NCBI RefSeq assembly: GCF_030997045.1
Contig: NZ_CP116899.1
Span: 3,682,001-3,746,000 of the forward strand
DNA length: 64,000 nt
Reading direction: 5' to 3'
Origin: Microbulbifer sp. TB1203
GTDB taxonomy: Bacteria > Pseudomonadota > Gammaproteobacteria > Pseudomonadales > Cellvibrionaceae
The notes under the pieces were generated by a model. That model made no database searches and was not told where the DNA came from. It was given only the letters and a program-made list of their open reading frames with translations. The translations under genes were made by a program, and so were the position numbers. The stretch's first letter is position 1. Each line of letters begins with the position of its first letter. Positions 1 through 7,762 of the stretch are shown in pieces.

Positions 1-10
1 TTTTCTACAG

Positions 11-83
11 CCTGAACGCTCGCAACAGCGGAAAATTGGGAGCGCAGCGAGTAATTTTTCCGACTGCTTGCGCTTGTTATACG
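11..83 (-). repeat. attC-like recombination site 1
   Basis: A palindrome runs from CTGAACG (about 12-18) to GTTATAC (76-82). The arms around GCTCGCAACAGCGGAAAATT and its imperfect complement near 50-75 fold back on each other. It lies 3' of the ATPase gene that ends at 180, as expected for the attC of that cassette. The roughly 95 bases between it and the gene's stop codon hold no other gene. Confidence 0.7.
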
Positions 84-179
84 TTACCTGCATCAACTTC
101 GCTAAATCCAATTTTGGTCAATAGCGGACATTTTGATTTTCCCTCAGGCTTAAGGACTTTTACCCATATATTCTATTTG

Positions 180-2357
180 TTATTCAAGGGCATCAATCAG
201 TATTTTTAGGTCTTTGTATAGTCTATAAAGGTGCCCAGGTGACATATCGAGAATGGGCTCAAACATGAACGAATTAATATGGATATTCTCCGGAGTCATC
301 AGATTGACTTGATCAAGTGTTGCTATTACGTCTTCTTCTGACCCAAAGCTACCCGCAAACTCATCAAACAGAACACGGGTTTGATTGGATGAAGGCTCCT
401 CCCAGTCCGGGTTGTTTAAGCGCTTAAGCATATATTCCTCTGCCATCAGCCGAATAGCCATTGCGAGAATTATTTTTTCCTCTAAATCAATATGGTCTGC
501 TTCCACTGAAACTATATCTATTGAAACTGCCTGTATCTTATCCAATACAATTACATCGTTATCGTGGGCAAAGGCTGGTAGATTCTGCAGAATATGGCCA
601 TAGTCACTGATCACATCTCTAAATGTCTTTGACTTAGAGTTTGATTTTATATGAAGAACCTCTGTAAGTGATTCAAAGACTGCATCTTGGCCGCTGTAAT
701 CAGCTAGGTTTCTCACAAAGGGAATACAGGCTAGAAACATTCGCTCGTTATTTCCCATATGATCCCGCCAGTATGCAAATACATCCTTTTGATATTTCTC
801 GACTCTCAAATCGATAGTCTCTGCTCCTCTGGAGCCTACCAGTCGTTTATTTCGTTGCAAACCAAGACGACTGGAAATAGTCCGGTGAAAATCAAAGTTG
901 TGAGTCAAAAATAAAAAATAGAATTCGTCCCTCTGTGAAAGATCTCGCAAGTACTCCACGATAGCGTATTTATTACGGTAGTCGAATGAATCTGCAATAT
1001 CATCGACGATAAAAAGAGTTTCTTCGTTAGATGCCTTTCTTGTTTCTATCTCAAACAATAGGTTCAGGATATAAAGCGCACGCCTTTCACCTTGGCTCAA
1101 AACAGAAAGCAGGGTCTTTTCATCCACTTCGTCTGAAGATTCACGGTCAGAAAACGAAAAAACCTTGACTGGCTCAGCACCTTTAAGAATTACCTCAGCT
1201 TGATTGCCTATTGAAACATTGAAGGGGACATCAAACCTGCGATTAAATATGTCTATCACTTTTTTCCACTGAGTTTCCTCCTCTTTTGCCGAAGCAATCA
1301 ACTGCTCAAGTACATCTTTCGTGCTCTGTGAGCATTTTAAAAACTCCTTCAACTCATCCCCGCATGACCGAAGATATGAATACCAGAGCTTTTTTCTAAG
1401 TATTTCTAAATCACTTAAATCTGCTAGCAGCTCTTTATTATCCTCAACAAGCGCTCTCAGCCTCTTTGTATCTACATTTCCCAGTGATTTATCCACAGCT
1501 TCAAAGCGCTTTTTTAAATCTTTATCTGCAAGTATCTTTTCGTGCTCTTGCTGGAAGGTTTTATCTAGCTCTTCATGTGTTGTTATAACTTTAGATGAAG
1601 CACCATTTTCTAAGGTGACAGAGTGCCCTGCGGTATAAAATCCTGAATCATTGAGTCCCTTGCAAACAGAGGAAGCGCCTTGGTGATTAAATGTTCGACA
1701 TAGAATAGGGGATTCATCAACGAGTCTATTGTAAAGATCGACATACTCTGTCAATGATTCTTGAAAATCATTTTTCGTAAGAACTTTGAGTGTATTTGGA
1801 TTAAACACCTCTGCATATTTAACCCCGTCTAAGTGGTCAACAGCCATCTCCTCATCCAATAGATTCTGGATCTTTTCAGGAAAGTCTCCTTCACTCGCTC
1901 CTAGGTCGGACATCAATATTAGATCAGGCGTCTCTGTCCGACTGCTAATTCCGGATAACTTCTTCAGTTCATCTGTTAAGGTTTTCCGTGTTTTTATAAG
2001 AGCTTTAACTGACGTTGAATATTCTTCCTGAAGAGCGGGGTTCGCAATCAGTGTCGATACCGTTTCAGATTCATAACTTTCCACATAGGGTTTAATCACA
2101 AAAACTGTCTTTGGGTCGAGATCCTTTTCGTCCCAGTAAATTTCCCGAGTTGTTGCTCGAGATGGGAAAATCAGATCTTTACTATCCCTTTCGTCCGCAT
2201 AGTCCTTAAATGTTCTAGCCAGCGAACTCTTCATCACCCCATTAGGAGCGTATATAGAAAATGCGCCCCCTCTACCCTCATGTTTTCCAAGATCGAATGA
2301 GTGCTCAAGCTTGCGAATGCCGTAGCAGTTTTCTAAGTCAAGTTTTAAACACGGCAT
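180..2357 (-). CDS. ABC/SMC-type AAA ATPase, integron cassette cargo (putative defence protein)
   Basis: This 725-aa cytoplasmic protein has an ABC-ATPase head split by a long charged helical middle. The P-loop is APNGVMKSS (residues 37-45), in which the usual second glycine is Met. Related AAA_13/RloC-like ATPases, as I recall them, carry the same GVMK[ST] variant, so it is probably functional. Near residue 430 there is an ABC signature LSQGERRAL, then Walker B LFIVDDIADSFD and an H-loop in LFLTHNFDFH. No nuclease domain is evident in the C-terminal part. Proteins of this build include anticodon nucleases and other anti-phage ATPases, so defence is a reasonable inference but is unproven. The ATG at 2357 has AAAGGA upstream. 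It is unusually long for a cassette gene. Confidence 0.75.
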   Translation of the reverse strand: MPCLKLDLENCYGIRKLEHSFDLGKHEGRGGAFSIYAPNGVMKSSLARTFKDYADERDSKDLIFPSRATTREIYWDEKDLDPKTVFVIKPYVESYESETVSTLIANPALQEEYSTSVKALIKTRKTLTDELKKLSGISSRTETPDLILMSDLGASEGDFPEKIQNLLDEEMAVDHLDGVKYAEVFNPNTLKVLTKNDFQESLTEYVDLYNRLVDESPILCRTFNHQGASSVCKGLNDSGFYTAGHSVTLENGASSKVITTHEELDKTFQQEHEKILADKDLKKRFEAVDKSLGNVDTKRLRALVEDNKELLADLSDLEILRKKLWYSYLRSCGDELKEFLKCSQSTKDVLEQLIASAKEEETQWKKVIDIFNRRFDVPFNVSIGNQAEVILKGAEPVKVFSFSDRESSDEVDEKTLLSVLSQGERRALYILNLLFEIETRKASNEETLFIVDDIADSFDYRNKYAIVEYLRDLSQRDEFYFLFLTHNFDFHRTISSRLGLQRNKRLVGSRGAETIDLRVEKYQKDVFAYWRDHMGNNERMFLACIPFVRNLADYSGQDAVFESLTEVLHIKSNSKSKTFRDVISDYGHILQNLPAFAHDNDVIVLDKIQAVSIDIVSVEADHIDLEEKIILAMAIRLMAEEYMLKRLNNPDWEEPSSNQTRVLFDEFAGSFGSEEDVIATLDQVNLMTPENIHINSFMFEPILDMSPGHLYRLYKDLKILIDALE

Positions 2358-2502
2358 TGGTAATTTCCTTTTTCAGCGAGTGATAATGCTAATATTGACC
2401 CCAATGTATGACGGGGAAATCCCGGCGTTTTTTGCTTATTAGTGGGCGATGCTGCTCATACAACGACCGCTTTTGGCCGAAATCGGACTTACTGCACCAA
2501 CC

Positions 2503-2588
2503 GTATAACGTTGCCATCTGCGACAGCTGGAGTGTTTTTAGCGCGAAGCGCGTTGCGTAAGCTGTTCGTCAGCATGGCCTGGTTATAT
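2503..2588 (-). repeat. attC-like recombination site 2
   Basis: The site is bounded by GTATAAC (2503-2509) and GTTATAT (2582-2588). The interior contains the palindromic core TTTTAGCGCGAAGCGCG. It is nearly identical to site 5 at 4568-4653, so the two cassettes carry attC sites of the same type. It lies directly 3' of the lipoprotein gene. Confidence 0.8.
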
Positions 2589-2595
2589 GGGCCTA

Positions 2596-2937
2596 CTACT
2601 TGCACTTAACCTCACCAACAAGCACTGGAAATGTATGATTGCTTACTCCTACGCCGCCAGAAAAATAATAATTGCTATGTTGCGTAGTAGTTCTTTCCCA
2701 AGAGTGCTCATATTCACGTCCTTCGCAAAGCTCTGTTGCTCTTCGGTTGAAGTAACCTTCAAGCATGGCGTAATCTGTAAATCCATTCCCTTCCACCTCT
2801 ATTGCAAAGTGGTTCTCTCCAAGCTTCTTATCTTGATATCCGCCCTTAAACCCTTTCGTTCCTTTTTCTGCATAAGGAACAGCACAACCGCCCAGCAGAA
2901 TCACGATAGATAATGCATTAATTGTGATGATTTTCAC
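2596..2937 (-). CDS. Small lipoprotein (CC0125/CC1285-like), cassette gene
   Basis: A 113-aa protein with a signal peptide ending in the lipobox LLGGC near residue 18, so it should be lipidated and anchored in the envelope. The mature part has the pattern GGYQDKKLGENHFAIEVEGN followed by an RRATELCEG segment, which resembles the CC0125/CC1285 lipoprotein family of unknown function. The start is GTG at 2937, supported by GAGGAG seven bases upstream. It is flanked by attC sites 2 and 3, forming a one-gene cassette. The function is not known. Confidence 0.7.
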   Translation of the reverse strand: MKIITINALSIVILLGGCAVPYAEKGTKGFKGGYQDKKLGENHFAIEVEGNGFTDYAMLEGYFNRRATELCEGREYEHSWERTTTQHSNYYFSGGVGVSNHTFPVLVGEVKCK

Positions 2938-2949
2938 TTACTTCTCCTC

Positions 2950-3021
2950 GTATAACGCCGCTCGCAAGGGCAAACTTGGAGTGCCAGCGGAAAGTTTGTC
3001 CCTTGGCTAGCTTGGTTAGCC
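2950..3021 (-). repeat. attC-like recombination site 3
   Basis: The site is bounded by GTATAAC (2950-2956) and GTTAGCC (3015-3021). The inner arms GGGCAAACTTGGAG and AAAGTTTGTCCC are complementary with small bulges, the typical unpaired-base pattern of attC. It overlaps the last few bases of the acetyltransferase gene ending at 3016. Confidence 0.8.
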
Positions 3022-3543
3022 ATTTTCTGCCAAGGTGTTGATTTTATCCCATACAAACCAGTAGGTTGGAACAGTATTACCATCTGGCGCATTCCATACA
3101 CCCTCTTGCGCGTTACGAGCTCCAAGCGATTTATAGAATTCTTGCGCTTTTACATTATCTTGGTTCACCAACAAGCACAAACCGCCGATTGGCTCCTGTT
3201 GGTGACACCAACGGGAAACCTCGATCAAAAGCGATTTTCCGATACCCTTTGATTGATGGGTTTTACGCACATGCAAATTGTCCAAGTAGGAGCCCCATTT
3301 GGAATTTTCGCCTGCATAAGCACACGCGAACCCCACGATCTCTTCATGCTGCTCAGCAACGGCCACATACTGGTTAGGCTTTGGCATATCAAGCCGACTT
3401 GTCCACACCTCATTTCGTTCTTTAGGCACGACATCCGAAAGATATTGCGCAGTTAAGGCATTTTTATACGTATCACGCCAGCTCGTGGTATGTATATCGG
3501 CGATACTCTGAGCATCGCTTGCCAATGCTGCTCGTATTTTCAT
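3016..3543 (-). CDS. GNAT-family N-acetyltransferase, cassette gene
   Basis: A 175-aa protein with the complete GNAT fold. The N-terminal strand MKIRAALASDAQSIADIH is followed by motif A, LDNLHVRKTHQSKGIGKSLL around residues 88-107, whose QxxGxG loop binds the acetyl-CoA pyrophosphate. The C-terminal EFYKSLGAR motif is typical of small-molecule acetyltransferases. The substrate cannot be told; GNAT genes are common integron cargo and include antibiotic and toxin-detoxifying enzymes. The start is ATG at 3543 with AAGGAG upstream. The stop lies inside attC 3. Confidence 0.85.
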   Translation of the reverse strand: MKIRAALASDAQSIADIHTTSWRDTYKNALTAQYLSDVVPKERNEVWTSRLDMPKPNQYVAVAEQHEEIVGFACAYAGENSKWGSYLDNLHVRKTHQSKGIGKSLLIEVSRWCHQQEPIGGLCLLVNQDNVKAQEFYKSLGARNAQEGVWNAPDGNTVPTYWFVWDKINTLAENG

Positions 3544-3564
3544 ATAGGACTACTCTCCTTGTGT

Positions 3565-3648
3565 GGCTAACGCCGCCAACACGCGCAGCTTTGCAGTGGA
3601 GGCGAAGCCGCAACGGAAAAGCTGTCGCCGTGATTGGCCTTGTTAGCA
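3565..3648 (-). repeat. attC-like recombination site 4
   Basis: The site is bounded by GGCTAAC (3565-3571) and GTTAGCA (3642-3648). The inner arms CGCCAACACGCGCAGCTTT and AAAAGCTGTCGCCGTG pair imperfectly. It lies three bases 3' of the stop codon of the DUF6624-like gene. Confidence 0.8.
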
Positions 3649-3651
3649 AGT

Positions 3652-4518
3652 TTAGTTCGAATCATAAGCAACGCCGTTCTCGTTGGCCCAGACCTTCAGT
3701 GGGGGCAATCCAATGGATTGCCTCCTTTGGTCGACCGATTCTATATTAGAAATCGGATGGAACACTTTTTTACCATCAATCCAAATTATTGCCATTCCAT
3801 AGGTTTGTTCTTCATTGGCGTTCCGAGAGATTCGATCATGAAGTTCTGCATAAAGCTCTGAGTTGATTTCCTGGACCGACAGAAGAGGCTTCATTAGATC
3901 CAAACAAGTACGTTGGAATTCGCCGTCAAAGGAATGCTGTGCGATCGCCCATGCGAACCAAGACCCGTCCTCGCCAACCATCGATTTGGTGGGCCAGCCG
4001 TATTCATTTACAATATCTTTCAGACGCTCAGAATTGGAGTCTATGATGCTCTTTTGCTTTTCAGTTCCGACAAGATCCTGGTCCTTTACCCACATAGACT
4101 TCAATTCGACCCTAAGCTCGGGATGGGACATATCCGTAGATTCAACGTATTCACTTTCCTTTCTTCGAATTCTCTTGATGAGAGCGTCCCATCTTTCGTC
4201 TTCCCTGAGTTCGGCTAGCCTGTTGTTTCGTTCCAGTCGTGGAATGTCCCACATGCCAGCATCTACCGCCTTTTGCAACAAATCGAAGGATCCGTTAGCC
4301 TTGCCAAGGCGGGCGGCGAGAATTCCGGCATACAAATATAAATTTTCGTTGTTTTTCCCTTTTGTGTCGGCTGCAAGCGCGAGGTATTCGACTGCTTTGT
4401 TCAATTCACCATTCTCATGAAATTGTCGACCTTGGAATACCAGCTCGTCCCATGTTTGAGCGATGGATAAATGGGAAAATACAATACAGAACAGTAATAT
4501 TAGTAGTTTATGTATCAT
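3652..4518 (-). CDS. Secreted TPR-containing protein with DUF6624-like C-terminus, cassette gene
   Basis: This 288-aa protein begins with a signal peptide of about 20 residues (LLILLFCIVFSHLSIAQ), so it is probably periplasmic. Residues 25-100 form TPR-like helices (GRQFHENGELNKAVEYLALA, then a second repeat). The C-terminal half includes the aligned blocks NEYGWPTKSMVGEDGS and YGMAIIWIDGKKVFHPI, and ends SVDQRRQSIGLPPL, the closing pattern I associate with DUF6624. The biochemical role of that domain is unknown. It is a one-gene cassette between attC 4 and attC 5. Confidence 0.7.
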   Translation of the reverse strand: MIHKLLILLFCIVFSHLSIAQTWDELVFQGRQFHENGELNKAVEYLALAADTKGKNNENLYLYAGILAARLGKANGSFDLLQKAVDAGMWDIPRLERNNRLAELREDERWDALIKRIRRKESEYVESTDMSHPELRVELKSMWVKDQDLVGTEKQKSIIDSNSERLKDIVNEYGWPTKSMVGEDGSWFAWAIAQHSFDGEFQRTCLDLMKPLLSVQEINSELYAELHDRISRNANEEQTYGMAIIWIDGKKVFHPISNIESVDQRRQSIGLPPLKVWANENGVAYDSN

Positions 4519-4567
4519 ACGAGCTTTTTTACTCCAAAATCATGAATCGGTTGCAGCAACACTTTTT

Positions 4568-4653
4568 TTCTAACGTTGCCAGCTGCGACGATTGTAGCGC
4601 TTTTAGCGCGAAGCGCGTTGCGTAAACCGTCCGTCAGCCTGGCCTGGTTAAGT
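4568..4653 (-). repeat. attC-like recombination site 5
   Basis: The site is bounded by TTCTAAC (4568-4574) and GTTAAGT (4647-4653) and is nearly identical in its interior to site 2, including CTTTTAGCGCGAAGCGCG. It overlaps the last codons of the small membrane-protein gene ending at 4648. Confidence 0.8.
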
Positions 4654-4932
4654 GCGGCCAGCGGAACCTCGAATGTTTAGGACAATCTGTCTTAGAAGTT
4701 TATGCGATGAACTACCAGACCAACTGAAAATTGTAAACCCCAGCAAAGCGCCTCCGATCGGCATGATTGCATTTCCTAAACTAAAATTATCTCTATATCC
4801 AAGATCATGATCTCCGATCAGGTAAACCGCCATTCCAATTATTACTAAACCCGAAGCGGCACTTACCCATCGGACAATACTTTGCTGTTTTTCAAGCTTT
4901 TCGAACTTTATGAGTATTTCTTCGGTATTCAT
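4648..4932 (-). CDS. Small two-helix membrane protein, cassette gene
   Basis: A 94-aa protein with a short charged N-terminus (MNTEEILIKFEKLEKQQ, likely helical) and two hydrophobic segments, VSAASGLVIIGMAVYLIG and NAIMPIGGALLGFTIFSW, so it should sit in the inner membrane. No family is recognised. The start is ATG at 4932 and the coding end runs into attC 5. Being alone in its cassette and in the array orientation supports it as a real gene, though its function is unknown. Confidence 0.6.
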   Translation of the reverse strand: MNTEEILIKFEKLEKQQSIVRWVSAASGLVIIGMAVYLIGDHDLGYRDNFSLGNAIMPIGGALLGFTIFSWSGSSSHKLLRQIVLNIRGSAGRT

Positions 4933-4942
4933 TTCTTATTGC

Positions 4943-4989
4943 ACTTAACGCCGCGTTCACCGGCTTGTCCGGTGCAACGCCTGGTTCTG
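4943..4989 (-). repeat. Short attC-like site 6
   Basis: At about 47 bases this is the shortest site of the array. It starts with ACTTAAC (4943-4949) and contains the stem GCGTTCACCGG paired with CCGGTGCAACGC around a small loop. Its right core is degenerate (GTTCTGC at 4983-4989). It overlaps the 3' end of the HNH gene. Confidence 0.6.
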
Positions 4990-5697
4990 CTCGCCAAAGT
5001 GTAAATCTCGGTGACAGTTTGGGCACAGCGCAACGGCATTAGCTATTGTGTCCTCGCCTCCGTCAGCAAGCCTAGTTTTGTGATGAACTTCCAAGTATGG
5101 GCTTCCATCCTTTTTCTTTCTAAAAGGGGCGTCGGCCTTGCATCTTTCACATACGCCATTTGCTCGGGCAAGCACCTCTGCCACCACAAACGGATTACGC
5201 TCATATACATGGACGAGTACTGGCTTGGTTCTTGGTAGCACACTCGATTCAGAGATTCGCTTTTGGCGCTCATCCTTTGGCGTATTTATCGCTTTTTCGA
5301 CTTCCTTATCGAAGGATTCATTCAAATTTTCTAGGCTGGAGATGCCTTTCTCGATAACAAGGTAAGATGAATGAAGATCACGGAGAGACTTAAGCGTGAC
5401 GTTATTCTTCGCTTCGTAGTAAGTAATGTGTTTCCACAATGCCTCGACCGGGTTAGCCAGAGCATTGGTACCTCCCTCGCTCATGAGACGAGCCAAGAAA
5501 TAACTCATGTGAGGCACGCTCAGCGCACGTTTGAATTCTAGCCCTCTCACCAACTTTCCATAGACGGTTATCATGATTTTCGCGGAGTTAACATTGACTC
5601 CATGTTCCGTGTTCAGTTGGAGAGCCCCTTCAGTTTGAGATAGCTCTCCATCGAATACTCTCTTTGCTATTGTGAAAGCCTCTTCAGCAACTTCCAT
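4957..5697 (-). CDS. HNH endonuclease, first cassette gene of the array
   Basis: A 246-aa protein whose last 75 residues form an HNH zinc-finger nuclease. CERCKADAPF gives the first CxxC, LEVHHKTRLADGGEDT the catalytic His-His, and ALCPNCHRDLH the second CxxC and final His, as in McrA-like enzymes. The N-terminal 150 residues are helical and may recognise the target or a partner; a similar N-terminus occurs in stand-alone HNH proteins. A role in restricting foreign DNA is plausible but inferred. The start is ATG at 5697 with GAGG nine bases upstream. It is the array's rightmost, integrase-proximal cassette by orientation. Confidence 0.8.
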   Translation of the reverse strand: MEVAEEAFTIAKRVFDGELSQTEGALQLNTEHGVNVNSAKIMITVYGKLVRGLEFKRALSVPHMSYFLARLMSEGGTNALANPVEALWKHITYYEAKNNVTLKSLRDLHSSYLVIEKGISSLENLNESFDKEVEKAINTPKDERQKRISESSVLPRTKPVLVHVYERNPFVVAEVLARANGVCERCKADAPFRKKKDGSPYLEVHHKTRLADGGEDTIANAVALCPNCHRDLHFGEQNQALHRTSR

Positions 5698-5699
5698 CT

Positions 5700-6199
5700 A
5701 ATTCGACCTCAATAGAGCAGAACAGTTAATTCAAAAGACGCTGCTTTATATCTACCAGCTCACTATCTACAAATCTCTCGCGTTGCCGCCACCGGAACTT
5801 TTGTGAAAAATCAAAGAGTTAAGTCAGGTTGGCGGGATTTTCAACAAACAGATAGTGCAGCGCTGCTTTATATCTCTCCCACGAAAGTGCTTTTGATCAT
5901 ATTGGGAACCCCTTAAAAGTCAATGACTTAGCGGGAATTCTCCGTAGATAGACGAAGCTGCTGCTGAATTCGGCTAGTGATATGTGACATTTAAGCCAAG
6001 GCTGTATATATAGTCAGTAATATGAAGCCACCTATGGATGAATGGCCACCCAGGCTTGACCTGAAGGCTGCTCGAGGTTTTATTCTCCCACCGGCTGTCG
6101 ATCGACCGCAGGCGGAATCGACCAGCCCGTACTCCCTCGGGAATCCGCCCGGAGGTCTTATCAGCAGTTTCAACCGGACAACACAGTGGATACCCGACC
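5700..6199. repeat. Non-coding stretch with degenerate direct repeats
   Basis: These 500 bases hold no gene I can support. CGCTGCTTTATATCT occurs exactly at 5739-5753 and again at 5861-5875. A looser unit beginning AAGTCA and continuing to a GCGGGA.TT.TC core recurs about 100 bases apart (near 5821 and 5919). This is where the integron attachment site and integrase would be expected. No attI or intI could be recognised. The last 150 bases lead into the MATE gene without a clear promoter. Confidence 0.5.
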
Positions 6200-7624
6200 A
6201 TGACCGAACTCAACGCCGATAGCCTTACCCCCGCGCCTGCGCGCTCCATGTGGCGCGAACTCGGTGACGCCGTCCGCGGCACTGAGGCGGACTACACCCG
6301 TATCGGTATGCGCCGCGCGGTATTCCTGCTTGCGGTGCCGATGATGCTGGAACTGGTGATGGAAGCCACTTTTGCGGTGGTGGACATCTACTTCGTGGGC
6401 AAGCTCGGCGCCTCGGCGGTTGCCACCGTCGGCCTCACCGAAACCTACCTGTTCCTGCTCTACGCCATCGGCATCGGCATGGCCACCGCGGTCACCGCCA
6501 TAGTGGCGCGCCGTGTGGGCGAGAAGAAAAAACACGAGGCGGGGCTCGCCGCGGTGCAGGCGATTTATATCGCGCTATTGATTTCGCTGCCCTTCGCCTG
6601 CGCGGGTATCTTCTATGCGCGGGAGCTGCTGGCACTGATGGGCGCGGACGCTTGGAGCCTGGAGCAGGGCTACAGGTACACCCAGTGGATGCTGGGCGGC
6701 AACGCGGTGATTGTGCTGCTGTTCGTGATCAACGCTGTCTACCGCGGGGCCGGGGACGCGGCGATTGCCATGCGTGTGCTGTGGATCGCCAACGGCATCA
6801 ATATACTGCTCGATCCGATTCTGATTTTCGGCCTGGGACCCATTCCCGCCCTGGGCGTGGAGGGCGCGGCCATCGCCACCAATATCGGGCGCGGGGTGGG
6901 CGTATTGATGCAACTGTGGATACTCTTCCGCGGCGGCAAGCATATTCGCGTGCTGGGCTCGCAGCTGGTGTGGGATACGAAAGTGGCACTCAATATCGTG
7001 CGCACCTCCCTGGGCGGCATCGGTCAGATGATCGTGGCCATGACCTCCTGGATTTTCCTAATGCGCATTCTCGCCGATGCGGGCAGCGAGGCGGTGGCCG
7101 GCGCTACCATCGCCGTGCGTATCATGATGTTCACCCTGATGCCTGCATGGGGCCTGTCCAATGCCGCCGCCACGCTGGTGGGCCAGAACCTGGGCGCCGG
7201 ACAGCCGAGCCGCGCGGAATCCTCCGTGTGGCTGATCGGCCTGTACAATATGGGTTTCCTACTCGGTGTATCCGTGGTTTATTTCGTGTATCCCCGGGAG
7301 CTGATGGAGCTGTTCACCGCGGACCCGGCGGTGATCGCCATCGGCGGGGAGTGGTTGCGGATTCTCTCCTACTCCTATTTCGTGTACGGCTGGTGGATGG
7401 TCTCGATGCAGGCGTTCAACGGCGCCGGCGACACCGCCACCCCCACCAAAATCAACCTGGTGTTCTTCTGGCTGATCCAGATTCCGTTGTGTTGGTACCT
7501 GGCGGTGCCTCTGGACTGGCAGCACTCGGGGGTCTTCTGGGGCGTATTTGTCACCGAGACTTCAGTGGGGTTGTTTACTCTGTGGCTCTTCTCGCGCGGC
7601 GGGTGGAAGACCCGCGAAGTGTAG
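6200..7624 (+). CDS. MATE-family multidrug/Na+ (or H+) antiporter
   Basis: A 474-aa inner-membrane protein with about twelve hydrophobic segments in two homologous halves, the standard size for MATE exporters. Family patterns include FLLAVPMMLELVMEATFAVV and VDIYFVGKLGASAVATVGL at the start of the first half, and the equivalent NIVRTSLGGIGQMIV and AVRIMMFTLMPAWGLSNAAAT in the second. MatE proteins export cationic drugs or metabolites driven by Na+ or H+. The substrate is unknown. ATG at 6200 is the first plausible start, though its ribosome site is weak. It is a single gene, bounded by the integron array on the left and a REP palindrome on the right. Confidence 0.9.
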   Translation: MTELNADSLTPAPARSMWRELGDAVRGTEADYTRIGMRRAVFLLAVPMMLELVMEATFAVVDIYFVGKLGASAVATVGLTETYLFLLYAIGIGMATAVTAIVARRVGEKKKHEAGLAAVQAIYIALLISLPFACAGIFYARELLALMGADAWSLEQGYRYTQWMLGGNAVIVLLFVINAVYRGAGDAAIAMRVLWIANGINILLDPILIFGLGPIPALGVEGAAIATNIGRGVGVLMQLWILFRGGKHIRVLGSQLVWDTKVALNIVRTSLGGIGQMIVAMTSWIFLMRILADAGSEAVAGATIAVRIMMFTLMPAWGLSNAAATLVGQNLGAGQPSRAESSVWLIGLYNMGFLLGVSVVYFVYPRELMELFTADPAVIAIGGEWLRILSYSYFVYGWWMVSMQAFNGAGDTATPTKINLVFFWLIQIPLCWYLAVPLDWQHSGVFWGVFVTETSVGLFTLWLFSRGGWKTREV

Positions 7625-7650
7625 GTGCAATATTGTTGAGTTATGTCATT

Positions 7651-7720
7651 TAGAAGCCTGCTTGCAAGCCAACAAGTGCGGAGCTCCGTAGCCATTCGCC
7701 TGCAAGCAGGCTCCTACAGG
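7651..7720. repeat. REP-like palindrome, family with core GCCTGCTTGCA
   Basis: The arms AGCCTGCTTGCAAGC and GCCTGCAAGCAGGCTCCTAC are inverted around a 25-base spacer between the converging MATE and small membrane-protein genes. The same repeat occurs at 34894-34966, where an insertion sequence interrupts its right tail. It could act as a transcript end. Confidence 0.75.
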
Positions 7721-7762
7721 GAGGTTCTCCCTAACTTAACAGTATTGGATTTAGACGCTGCT

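Larger units (their letters stand above)
11..5697 (-). mobile_element. Integron gene-cassette array (six cassettes, no integrase gene seen)
   Basis: Six genes in a row all lie on the minus strand, and each is followed at its 3' end by an imperfect palindrome bounded by 7-mers resembling RYYYAAC and GTTRRRY, the hallmark of attC sites. The stretch is visibly richer in A+T than the flanking core genes. In known integrons intI lies upstream of the first cassette, which here means right of 5697. The 500 bases there hold no integrase and the next gene is a MATE pump. The array is therefore best read as an attC cluster lacking integrase, or the distal part of an integron cut off by rearrangement. 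It may continue left of the window. Confidence 0.8.

Noticed and set aside
5739..5875. CRISPR-like repeats upstream of the array
   Set aside because: Only two exact 15-base repeats with a 107-base gap and no cas gene; spacing and number do not fit a CRISPR.
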